A stretch of 64,000 bases of DNA from Closterium sp. Naga37s-1. Taxonomy: Eukaryota > Streptophyta > Zygnematophyceae > Desmidiales > Closteriaceae. Position 1 is the first letter of the stretch. Every line of letters begins with the position of its first letter. A model generated the notes under the pieces. That model did no database searches. It saw nothing but the letters and a program-made list of their open reading frames with translations, and was not told the origin of the DNA. Made by a program: the position numbers and the translations under genes. Location of the stretch: assembly GCA_947471745.1 (NCBI GenBank), contig CANJKZ010000402.1:62001-126000 (forward strand), read 5' to 3'. Of this stretch, positions 35,801 through 47,000 are shown piece by piece.

Positions 35801-38800
35801 GAATGGAGGACCAAGGACTAATTTATCAATGAAGGACCATTCGAGGCATGGAGAGAGCATGTGTGCACGGAGATTCGTGAGAGGGCCGAGAGGGGCATGC
35901 AACTGGAAAAGGCAGTAAGGAGTAGGCGTGGCGAGAGGAACGCCAAGAGGAAGAGGAAGAGGAAGAGGAAGTGGAGGGAGTGTGAGGAGACATAGAGAAG
36001 GAACAAGCAGAGAGGATGGTGGAAAAAAGGAAGGCAGAACCTTGATGATGGAAAGAGGAAGGGAAGAATGTGGGTGGGGGGAGGGGGAGAGCAAGTGAAA
36101 CCCACCCGGGGAGCGTTTGGGTTGTGCACGATCAAGTGTCTCTGTAAGTGGGAATCACATGCAAACGCCTTCTTGCAGTCAGCATGTGGGCACACGAACG
36201 ACGACTGCAGCTGGTCAGGAGCGATCAGGTGCCTCTGTAACCGGTAATCTGATGCTAAGACCTTGAGGTTTAAGAGGAGAGAAGCAGCAGGAACGACCGA
36301 CCTCTGCAGATGGGGAGGAGGGAGGGAGAGAGGAAGTGAGGGAGTGAGTGAGTGAGTGAGGGATGAAGGGATTGAGGGGGTGAGTGAGTGAGCGAGCGAG
36401 TGAGTGAGCAAGTGAGCAAGTGAGTGAGTGAGCGAATGAGCAAACCACACCACGAATGACTGACCTCTGAAGAGGAGAGAAACGAGGACTCAGTGAGGAA
36501 GTGAGGGAGTGAGGAAATGAGCAAATCACACCTGCTGCGAGTGAGTGGTCATGTGATTCCTCAACGTTGACTTTTCAGAAAGCTCCTCCTCAGATGCGTA
36601 GGATTGGTTTGTCTGTTCCTGTCTCTCCACTGTCCGCCACTCCTCCCTCTTCCTTCTCTCTCCTTCCCTCTCCTCCCCCTTCTCACCCTCCTCCTCGTCC
36701 CTCTCCTCCCCTCTCCTTTCCTCTTCGTCCCTCTCCTCCCCTCTCCTTTCCTCTTCGTCCCTCTCCTCCCCTCTCCTTTCCTCTTCGTCCCTCTCCTCCC
36801 CCCTCCTTCCCTCCTCGTCCCTCTCCTCGCCCCTCTCTCCCGATTCCCCCCTCACAGCCTTAACCCCCTTTCCTCCATGCCTCCCCACCGCTCCCTTACG
36901 CGCTCTCTTCCCCTTCCTTCCCCACCCTTTCAACTCAATGCTTAACCCGCCACCACTCCTCCCTTCCCCGCACGGAACACCATTTTCCCTGCCACTAGTC
37001 CCCCTTTCCTCGCAATGATCCGTCCTTGCATGCTGCATCATCTTCCCAAACCCCCCCTCCCCGCAGTGCTCCGACCTTCCCTGCTGCAGATGCTTCCCAC
37101 AGTCCTCCATCCTTGCATGCTGCAGCTTCTTCCCACACACCCCCCTTACACGGTGCAGCTGCTTCCCACTCCCCCCCTCCCCACAGTGCTCCGAAATTTC
37201 ATGGTACACCAGAGCATGTCGGTACTTGAAGGTTCGGGCGCAGTGGGGATGCGAACATGAGAGCGAACATGAGAGCGAACATGAGAGCTGGTGATTGGGA
37301 AGGGAGGATGGGGACGAAAACAGGGAAAGAAACACAAGACACATTGATCAAGCCGCGAATGCTGAGGGGGGGAGTAAGGAAAGGAAAGTGAAGAGGGGAG
37401 GGGGGGAGGGTGAAAGGCCAATATGGAGAGGAAGGGATGTGACGAAGAGGATTGGAAAGAGGAACAGGAAGGAGTGAGAACATGAGAAAGTGAGAAAAAA
37501 TAGAAAAATGAGGGGGGGTTCACAAGAAAATGAGGGGGGTGAGAGCAAGGGGAGCTCACTAGAGCAGCATTGGGATTGTGCACACAAGAAGGTGCCTAGC
37601 TAGGAAATCGGTCTTCACGCATTGAGAAAGTGGGGGAGAATGGGGAGGAAAAGGGGGGCTGAGAGCAAGAAGAGATTACCCGAGGGGTATTGGGTTTGTG
37701 CAGGAGAAGGTGCCTTGCTAGACGGTGATTACTGGCGAAGGCCTTGAGGCAGCCTGCACGCGGACACACAAACGACCACTGCAGCGGTGCAACGGACAAA
37801 GGAGCAACGGTGAGATGACACCGGGGATGAGTGAGATGGCACCGAAGACCTGAAACAGTGTAACTGTTTTCGAGGCGACTCAAAAGTGAGAATACAGAAG
37901 AGCGTGGGTGACCGAGTGAGTGAGGCGAACGCACCTGCTTCGAGTGGGTGCTCAAGTGTGTCTTTAAAGTTGTCCACCGACCAAACGCCTTCCCACATGC
38001 TCTGCACGCATAGCGCTTCTCCTGCCCCCCCTCCCCGTCCTCCTCATCCTCCTCCTCCCTCTCCTTCTCCACTGTTCCTCTCCCCCTTTCTCTCTCTTTT
38101 TCCTCCTCCCTTCCCTTCCTCGTCAATCCTTCGTTCTCCTTCCCACTCTCACCAGATAACTCGTTAAAATCTCGCCACCTATTGTCCCCTATTGGCACTT
38201 CCACCACATCATCATCCTCCTCTTCTTCCTCACACTCTCTCCCACACTCCTCCTCACTCTCCCTCCCACACTCCCCCACACACTCCAATCCACACTCCAG
38301 CCTACACTCCCCCACACACACCACTTCATCCTCCTCCCCATCTTCATTTACCTCTTCCCCCTCCGCGACCTCTTCCCCCTTCCCGACCTCTTCCCCCATC
38401 CCCGCATCTTGCCCTTCAACCACCTCTTTCCCCCCCGCATGTGACCCTTCCGCCCATCCTCTTCCTCCCTCTGACCCGCAAACCCCCATGCGACCATCCC
38501 CCATCCCACCACCGACCGCCCCCATCACCACTCCCTCTGTCTCACCACCCCATATCCCCTCCCCGGCGCACTTCCCCCCGCCCTCCCCACCACCCTCCCC
38601 GCGGCTTCCCCCTGCTTCCGCCACATCCCGCTTCTTCCCTCGTTCCCCCTGCTCATCCTTAACCGCTTCTCCCCAGACCCGCAGAATCCATTGCGCTTGC
38701 GGGGCTTCAAGCAAAAGCTCCGCGTCATTTCCCTTTGCGGGAACGGGCGGAACGGGTGGAACCGGCGGAACCGCCGCGTCATGCTGCCGCTGAGCGGGAA

Positions 38801-38963
38801 CAGGCGGACCCTCCGTGCCATTCCGCTGCGCGAGACGAGGCGGAAGCCGCAGGGAGTAGAACCAGAAAGGCGGCGGGCCGTCCGGCAAATTCGCGCCTTC
38901 GAATGACCCGCCGATACGCGTTACAAGGCGCATGGAATCTTGTACCGTTACCCGCAAGTCCAT
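32815..38963 (-). CDS. TFIIIA-related array unit G5
   Basis: Exon 1 38963-37935 starts MDLRVTVQ; a second in-frame ATG (MRLVTRIG) aligns better with the G3 start region. It ends in finger 2 (YACRACGKAF...THLSTHSKQ). Finger 3 is 37778-37680 (99 bases). Exon 37287-36532 joins finger 4 (CSHPHCARTFKYRHAL), an acidic spacer and a degenerate finger 2 in which the Cys pair is lost (YASEEELSEKSTL). A second finger 3 is 36204-36106. The last exon 35775-32815 has finger 4 ([16 protein letters not shown]), long Glu-rich repeats (AVREEEGGD; RQEEVRQEEA), the HFFVGR module (about 33130) and a shorter HLKQQ coil. Introns are phase 0. A degenerate donor-side finger 3 copy lies at 37560-37610. Function unknown. 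Confidence 0.62.
33430..33915 (-). repeat. 15-base coding tandem repeat (RQEEV/RQEEA) in G5
   Basis: More than 30 units of 15 bases, CTCTTGCCGCACCTC type on the plus strand, encode RQEEV or RQEEA, with variants WQEEV and EGEVQ arranged in recurring blocks. Confidence 0.92.
34470..34750 (-). repeat. 30- and 24-base coding tandem repeat (AVRDEEEGGD) in G5
   Basis: About five units of 30 bases (CTCCTCCTCATCCCTCACAG plus 10) are followed by shorter 24-27-base units; all are in frame. Confidence 0.9.
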
Positions 38964-38989
38964 TCCCAGCCTCTCTCCAGCACGCTTCT

Positions 38990-40480
38990 AGACGTTAATT
39001 TTACTCCCGCGGCTTGGCGCGGTACCGACGGGGCAATGCGGACCCGCGCAGTGTGCTACAGTAGTACTGTCGCACCCGCACGGCGCCCTCTTACTACAGG
39101 CACAGTAACTTGCGGAACGGCGCAGCGTACCCTATGCTCTATCACTCTCGCAACGGCGCCCTCTTACTACAGGGACAGTATTATCACACCGGCGGTTATT
39201 TATCCCCGCGGCTTGGCGCGGTGCTGACGAGGCAATGCGGAACCGCGCAGTGTACTCTATACTTTATCGCTCCCGCGACGGCATCCCCTTACTAACAGGT
39301 ACAGTACTATCACACCAGCGTTCATATATTCCCGCGGATTGGTGTGGTACTGACGGGGCAATGCGGAACCGGCGCAAGCACGCCCGCAACGGCGCGGGCT
39401 CTCCTCTACTTTGCAGGAACTGGGAGTTGTTCTAAACGATAGAGCTCTGTCTTAGCTTTCCAACGAGCCGTCAAACACGTCGATCGCCTAAGTATTCTCC
39501 GAGATATAGGCGTTCACGTGCTAGGTGGTGCTCTTGAATGCAAGTAAAGAAGCTCTCTGGAATTTGTGTTCGAATGTACCTTGTACAAAGAACTCTGAGT
39601 TTCACTATGATGGTATGCAATACAAAGAAAACAGATTTATAGCATGCAAACAAGATCGAATCGCACAAGTAACCTCGAACCGCTACACTCGCGAATGTTC
39701 GAGTAACATCGAAAGGGTGAAATTCGACTCTCGAATTTCACCGATCCGAATTCTCCTTGGGTCTCGAATGTTCCTGGTGCTGCCATGTGGCACCGAATCG
39801 AATGGGTCTTCCGAAGTCAATCCTCAACCCCACGCAAACCTGCAACTCACTCGAAGGTGAGCACAAGTCACACATTCGGTGGGTTGGGGGCATACAAACG
39901 TCCCACCACCACCTTGCTTCCAACACACGTAATCTCCAACAGAACCGCGCAGTGTACTCTATACTTTATCGCTCCCGCGACGGCATCCCCTTACTAACAG
40001 GTACAGTACTATCACACCAGCGTTCATATATCCCCGCGGATTGGTGTGGTACTGACGGGGCAATGCGGAACCGGCGCAAGCACGCCCGCAACGGCGCCCC
40101 TTTACTGCAGGTACAGCTATATCACACCGGCGTTTCTTTACTCCTGGCACTTATTTATTCCCGAGGATTGGCGGGGCACCGGCGGGGCATTGCGGAACGA
40201 CGCAGCAGTATACTCTATACTTCGCTCCCGCAACGGCATCCCCTACTAACAGGTACAGTAGTATCACACTAGCGTTTCTTAATTCCCGCGGATTGGCGGG
40301 GTATCGATGGGGCAATGCGGAACCGACGGGGCAATGCGGAAAGGCGCAATGTGCTCTGCACTCTATCACACCCGCAGCGCCACCCCCTTACTAAACGGTA
40401 CAGTAACATCACACCCGCGCGGTATTCCAAACCAAACCCCGCGCAATGCAGCACTTACCGTATCCGCTCACGCGGTATAC
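38990..40480. repeat. GC-rich tandem repeat array upstream of G5 with inserted unique segment
   Basis: Diverged units of about 120-150 bases contain CCCGCGGATTGGTGTGGTAC, GGGGCAATGCGGAAC and ACTAACAGGTACAGTA. A 157-base piece at 39241-39397 is almost identical to 39942-40098. The intervening 540 bases are unrelated to the repeat and contain a hairpin at 39716-39742 (12-base arms GGTGAAATTCGA/TCGAATTTCACC). Confidence 0.8.
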
Positions 40481-40904
40481 TCTGTCGGTCAAATATAACT
40501 TCTCTTGCACGTGGTATACCCAATCCGTTCAAGCGGCCCGCAGCGCAGCGAGAATCTCGGAAGGTGAGGTGTTGGCGAAGCGCGAACGGGATGCTGTAAA
40601 ACTGCAGGGTGTGAACAAATGCTAGGAAATTGGCACCCCAAAATTTTTGCGATTCGCGACATTGGCTGTCCCACGATTTGCCATGTTTCCTAAGCGCTGG
40701 GATAGAAAACATCCTCAAAGAAATTGCAACGGAAAATTATGCACGCTTTTTCAAACAATTCTCTATTTGTGAGGGCAGGAATGGAACTCCCTCCCTTCAT
40801 CATACAAGCGAGCTCGGTTCAAGAAAAAAAAAATGCTGAAATTGGCGTAAGACATTGCCTTGCATGCCATCATGACGCAAAACATTTATAACTTACTCAT
40901 TTTA
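40481..40904. other. Upstream region between G5 and G6
   Basis: It contains the shared GCGACATTGGCT word at 40656 and AT-rich DNA. No gene is seen. Confidence 0.5.
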
Positions 40905-41012
40905 TTCACATGATTAAGGCAAAGCGGGGCACATTGAGGAGTTGTATTGTATCCCTCCCCAACTTGTCCCCTTTCTGCTGCTTCAGCCCATGGGGCAGAG
41001 CCGGCACTTCCT
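40905..41012 (-). repeat. CNX1 terminal-exon remnant between G5 and G6
   Basis: This is the best-preserved remnant: ACTTGTCCCCTTTCTGCTGC, TTCAGCCCATGGGGCAGAGC and CGGCAC match CNX1 exon 11 codons at about 50104-50150 with few differences. The adjoining stop-codon region is more worn. Confidence 0.78.
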
Positions 41013-41088
41013 CTCCCTTCACTCACCACACCACCACTCCTCCCTTCTCTCTTCATCCTTCACCATCCCCCTCCAGTCCATCCATCTT

Positions 41089-44000
41089 TCACCCCAACCA
41101 GTCTTCAATCTCATCTTTCACCACCCTCCCTCCTCTCCACCCGTCTACCCCTCCTCTCCCTCCATCAAACCCTCCTCTCCCTCCATCTTCCGCCAACCCC
41201 ACCCCCTCCCCATCACGCACCACAACCCCTCTTCCTCTCCCTCCATCCTCCACCATCCTCCCTCCCTCCTCATCCCTCTCCTCAACCCCTCTCCTTAAAC
41301 CACAAGAACACAAACAGCTACAGCAACTCAGGCGTTGCTTCAAAATCCGCGTGCGTCTTACCTGAAGCTCCAGGTGCTGCCTCTTACGCTTCAGGTGCTC
41401 CTCCTGCTGCCTCAGGTGCTCTTTCTGTTGCTTCAGGTGTTCTTCCACCTGTCTCAGATGGGTTTCTTCCTCCTTCAGGAGCTCCTCCTCCTGCCTCAAG
41501 AGCTTCTCCTCCTGCCTCCTGCGTTTTCTCAGCTTCCACTGGCACCCTCTCCTCCCCACGAAATGGTGCACCTTTGTGCCCAGGTATCTCTTCTGCTGCC
41601 TCAGGTGATTCTCCAGGTGGTTTTCCCTGCAACCACCTCCCTTCCCCTCGGCACAATCTCCTTCAACACACATTCTCTTTCTCATCGCCCCTCCCATTTG
41701 AAGCCATCCCCTTCCACAATCCCAATCCTCACTTGCAGCCGCACGCTCATGGCTTGTCCAGGGCTCTTGAATGCATCGTGTTTTGAGACGTCTCAAAACA
41801 CGCTCATGGCTTGTCCAGGGTTCTTGAATGCATCGACTTGACTCCAAGCAAACCTTGTTTGTCGCATCTTCCTCTTCAGCATGCCGCTTCCTCTTCCATC
41901 TCTCCTGCACGCCCCTCTGCGCCTCTTGATTAGCCCATCTTCCTCCCTCTTCCTCCTCTGCTCCCTCCTCTGCTACCTCCTCTGCTCCCTCCTCTACTAC
42001 CTCCTCTGCTCCCTCCTCTGCTCCCTCCTCTGCTCCCTCCTCTTCCCCCTCCTCTTCCCCCTCCTCTTCCCCCTCCTCATCTCCCTCCTCTACTCCCTTC
42101 TTTTCCGCCTCGTCTTCCCCCTCCTCGTCTCCCTCCTCTGCTCCCTCCTCTGCTCCCTCCTCTGCCTTCTCCTCTGCTGCTCCCACCTCCTCTCCCTCTG
42201 CTCCCACCTCTGCTCCCTCCTCTGCTCCCTCCTCTGCTCCCTCCTCCTCTCCCTCCTCTGCTCCCCCCCCTGCTACCTCCTCAGCTCCCTCCTCTGCTCC
42301 CTCCTCTGCCCTCTCCTCTGCTGCTCCCTCCTCCTCTCCCTCCTCTGCTCCTTCCTCTGCTCCCTTCTCTCCTCCCCATTCTGCTCCGTCATCTTCTCCC
42401 TCCTCTGCTCCCTCCTCTTCTCCCTTCTCTGCTGCCACATCTGCTCCCACCTCTACTCCCGCCTCTTCTCCCACCTCTGCTCCCTCCTCTGCTCCCTCCT
42501 CTGCTCCCTCCTCTGCTCCCTCCTCTGCTCCCTCCTCTGTTCCTTCCCCTGCTCCTTCCTCTGTTCCCTCCCCTGCTCCCTCCTTTGCTCCCTCCTCTTT
42601 TCCCTCCTCTGCTCCCTCCTCCGCTCCCTCCTCTTCTCCCTCCTCTGCCTTCACCCCTGCTCCCTCCTCTGCTCCCACCTCTTCTCCCTCCTCTGCTCCC
42701 TCCTCTGCTCCCTCCTCCGCTCCCTCCTCTCCTCCCTCCTCTTCTCCCTCCTCTGCTCCCTCCTCTGCTCCCTCCTCTGCTCCCTCTCCTGCTCCCTCCT
42801 CTGTTCCCTCCTCTGCTCCTTTCTCTGCTCCTTCCTCTGCTCCCTCCTCTTTTCCCTCCTCTGCTCCCTCCTCTTTTCCTTCCTCTGCTCCCTCTTCTGC
42901 TCCCACCTCTGCTCCCTCCTCTTCTCCCTCCTCTGCTCCCTTATCTGCTTCCCCCTCTCCTTTCACTTCTGCTCCCTCCTCTTCTCCCACCTGTGCTCCC
43001 ACCTCTGCTCCCTCCTCTGCTCCCTCCTCTGCTTCCTCCTCTTCTCCCTCCTCTGTTCCTTCCCCTGCTCCTTCCTCTGTTCCCTCCTCTGTTCCCTCCT
43101 TTGCTCCCTCCTCTGCTCCCTCTTTTGCTCCCTCCTCTTTTCCCTCCTCTGCTCCCTCCTCCGCTCCCTCCTCTTCTCCCTCCTCTGCTCCCTCATCTGC
43201 TTCCACCTCTTCTCCCTCCTCTGCTCCCTCCTCTGATCCCTCCACCGCTCCCTCCTCTCCTCCCTCCTTTTCTCCCTCCTCTGCTCCCTCCTCTTCTCCC
43301 TCCTCTTCTCCCATCTGTGCTCCCACCTCCGCTCCCCCCTCTGCTCCCTCCTCTTCTCCCTCTTCTGCTCCCTCCTTTGCTCCTCTGCTCTCTGACAGGG
43401 ATTGAGTTGCTGCTGCCTGCTCTGCTGCTCCCTGCTCTGTCCCCCTCCCTCCTCCACCATCGTTGCCCTCTTCTTGAATCTGCACCACTGCGTTTCCCGC
43501 GGTGCCCTCATTTTCAAAAACAAATTGCGCTGCTCCTTCCTCTTCCCTCCACCCTCTTCCGACCGTGCTGCACTCCCCTTGCCTCTGCCTCACTGCCCCT
43601 CCCACGCTGCACTCCCCTTCAAGCAGCACCGCTGCCCTTTCCATGTTGCCCTCTTTTCCAGAAAGGCATTGAGTTCCTCCTTCCTCTTCCCCGCTCCCTT
43701 CTCCAACCGCACTGCACTCCCCTTGAAGCTGCTCCCCTGCCCTTCCCGTGCTGCCTTCCCTGGAAGGAAGGGTATGGGGTCCCTCCTCTTCATCCCTCTT
43801 CTCCCCTCTCCTTCCCTCCTCTTCATCCCTCTTCTCCCCTCTCCTTCCCTCCTCTTCATCCCTCTTCTCCCCTCTCCTTCCCTCCTCTTCATCCCTCGTC
43901 TCCCCTCTCCTTCCCTCCTCTTCATCCCTCGTCTCCCCTCTCCTTCCCTCCTCTTCATCCCTCGTCTCCCCTCTCCTTCCCTCCTCATCCCTCGTCTCCC

Positions 44001-47000
44001 CTCTCCTTCCCTCCTCATCCCTCGTCTCCCCTCTCCTTCCCTCCTCATCCCTCGTCTCCCCTCTCCTTCCCTCCTCATCCCTCGTCTCCCCTCTCCTTCC
44101 CTCCTCATCCCTCGTCTCCCCTCTCCTTCCCTCCTCATCCCTCTTCTCCCCACTCACATCACTCGCTTCCTTATCGCCTGTATGCCTCCCCTCCTCCCTA
44201 AAAACCTCTTTGCTCCTCCCTTCCTCCCTCCACCTCTCTTCATCCCATTCCTCCCCCCGCCTTCCCTCTTCGCCCCTCAATTCACACGCTTCCTTCTCAC
44301 CTGCACACCTCCCCTCCTCCCTAAAAACCTCTTCGTTCCTCCCTTCCTCCCTCATCTCTTCATCCCATTCCTTCCCCCGCCTTCCCTCTTCGCCCCTCAA
44401 TCCACACGCTTCCTTCTCGCCTGCACACCACCCTTCCTCCATAAGAACCTCTTCGCTCCTCCCTTCCTCCCTCCTCTCTTCATCCCTCACCTCCCTTATC
44501 CTTCCCTCTTCCCCCCTCACAACACACGCCTTCTCCTCCCGTCCATGCCCCTCTTTCACCCTCCTTCCGTCGTCATCCCTCACCCTCCCCATCCTTCCCT
44601 CTTCCCCCCTCACAGCACATGCCTTCTCCTCCCCTCTCTGCCCCTCTTCCTCACTGCGAGCCTCTTTGTCCCTTCCCTCCTCTTCCCTCTCCTCCCCCTT
44701 CCGTCCCTCCTCTTCCCTCTCCTCCCCCTTCCGTCCCTCCTCTTCCCTCTCCTCCCCCCTCCTTCCCTCTTCTCCACTCTCAAAAGCTTTTTCCTTCTCC
44801 CCTCTATGCCCCCCTTCCTCCCTGGGAGCCTCTTCGTCCCTTCCCTCCTCTTCCCTCTGCTCCCCTCTCCTGCCCTCTTCTCCCCTCTGCTCCCCTCTTC
44901 TTCCCTCTTCTCCACTCACAAAAGTTTCTTCTTCCTCCCCTCCACGTCCCCTGTCCTCCCTGGGAGCCTCTCCGCTCCTTTCCAGCCCCCAGATTTCCTC
45001 CTCCACCCTCCTTTCCTCGTCGTCCCTCTTCTCCTCCCTCCACTCTCCTCCCCTCTCTTCCCCCCTCCTTTCCTCCGCCCCCATGCTTTTCTCCTCGTCC
45101 CTTTTCTCCTCCCTCCTTCCCTCTTCTCTCCTCTCCTCCGCCGTCCTTCTCTCTCCTTCCCTCTCCTCTTCCCTCCTTTCCCAACCGCTCCTTCGCCCTT
45201 CACCCCTCTCCTCCTCCGTCTCTCCTTCCTCACATCTCTCCTCCCCCCTTCTTTCCTCTTCCCCACTCACAAACTCACCCTCCTCCTCGCCTTCATGCCT
45301 CCCCACCTCCCCTCCATGCGCCCTCTTCCCCTTCTTCCCCCCATCCGCACTGCTTACCCCCTGCCCACTCCCTCCCTCCCTGCAATTCCGCAACCATGCG
45401 TACCGCATCATGTCCCCACTCCCTCCTTCACTGCACTGCCACCGTGCGTACCGCATCATGTCGCCACTCCCTCCCTCCCTGCACTGCCACCGTGCATGCC
45501 GCATCATGTCGGCTCGATGCTTGAAGGATCGAGAGCAGCGGGGATGAGGGCATGAGTACTGGTGGTTCCGTGGGGAGTGGAGGGGGGAGGGGAGAAGGTG
45601 TGAGAGCAATGCGGATGAGGCATGAATGCTGGTAATTTTGTGGGAAGTGGAAGAGGAAGGGGGGAAAGAAAACAGGTTACGAAGAATCATTTAACACTTG
45701 TTAGACCGAGGGCAGTAGATTTTTGAGATGTCTCAAGGGGCAGAAATTGTAATTAGACTGCCGAGGGCAATGGACTTATGAGACGAGGGCAGTAGACTTA
45801 TGAGTCTTATCAAGAGGTAGGGATTGTAATTAGACTGCCGAGGGAAGTAGACCCTATGACTCTGAAGGGGAAGAGGACAAAGAGGGAATGGGAGGAGGAA
45901 AAGAGGGGGAGCACGAATGGAGGGAGACGAATTTCAAGGAATGAGGAATGAGGTACATTAGGGAAGAGGAAAGGAAAGAGGGGAAAGAGGAAAGGAAAGA
46001 GGGGAAAGAGGAAAGGAAAGAGGGAAGAGGAAAGAAAGAGGGGAGAGAGAGGCAAAGAGCAAAGGGAAACTGGGAAGGAGACGGGGGAGAGTGGGGAGGA
46101 GAGGAGAGAGAAATACTAACCCGAGGAGCATTGGGGTTGTGCACTAGAAGGTGCCTTGTTAACAGGGAGTTGATTGCAAAAGCCTTTTGGCAATTGTCAT
46201 GCGGACACACGAACTGCAGTGGACGGGACGAGGAGACGAGGGGAAGACGGGAGCATGTCGAACCGGAGCCTTTTTGGGGACTTTTGAGGCGCCTCAAAAG
46301 CCTTTGTTGCGCTCCAAGTTTTGGAACCAAAAACAGGGCGCCGTGAGAGATCAGAGCGGGATGATAGACAAGGAGCATTCTGGGTGTGTGAGAAAGGGAG
46401 AGGATGGGTGAGTGCGTGAGAGAGTGAGCAAGCAAGTGAGTGAGTGGCTGAGAGAGTGAGCGAGTGGCTGAGAAAGAATGAGTGAGTGAGTACGTCAGTG
46501 AGCGAGAGAGTGAGTGTATGAGTGATGAGTGAGTGAGTGAGTGAGTGAGTGAGTGAGTGAGGAAAGCACACCTGCTTCGAGTGGGTGGCCATGTGTTTCC
46601 TAAACATTGATCTCTCAGCAAACATGTTTCCACACTCCCCGCAATGCAGCATCCTTGCATGTCGCAACATGCTGTCTCGTCGCTTGAAAGCCCGAGGGCA
46701 GTGGGGATGAGGGCACGGGTGCTGGTGAATACGGGAGGAGTGGGGATGGGAAAGTAAACAGGTAGATTAGAATCAAGTAGCATGCAGTGAGGATCAGAGC
46801 ATGGATGCTGGTTGTTACTGAGAGGGTGAGGTGGTGGTGACCAATGCTGTAGGGTTTTTCATGGGTGCTCATGGGTTGAGAATTCTCAAAAAAACCCTAC
46901 AGCATCATGGGTGCTGGTTGTTACTGAGAGGGTGGGGTGGTGGCCAATGCCACTTTCTTGCAATTAGACCAATTGGAAAGAGGGAAGAGGGGAGGACGGG

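Noticed and set aside
41881..45555. Plus-strand Leu/Cys/Ser/Pro-rich frames of 450-720 codons
   Set aside because: Mirror of the G6 Glu/Arg repeats, which belong to a gene with zinc fingers and consistent splice sites.
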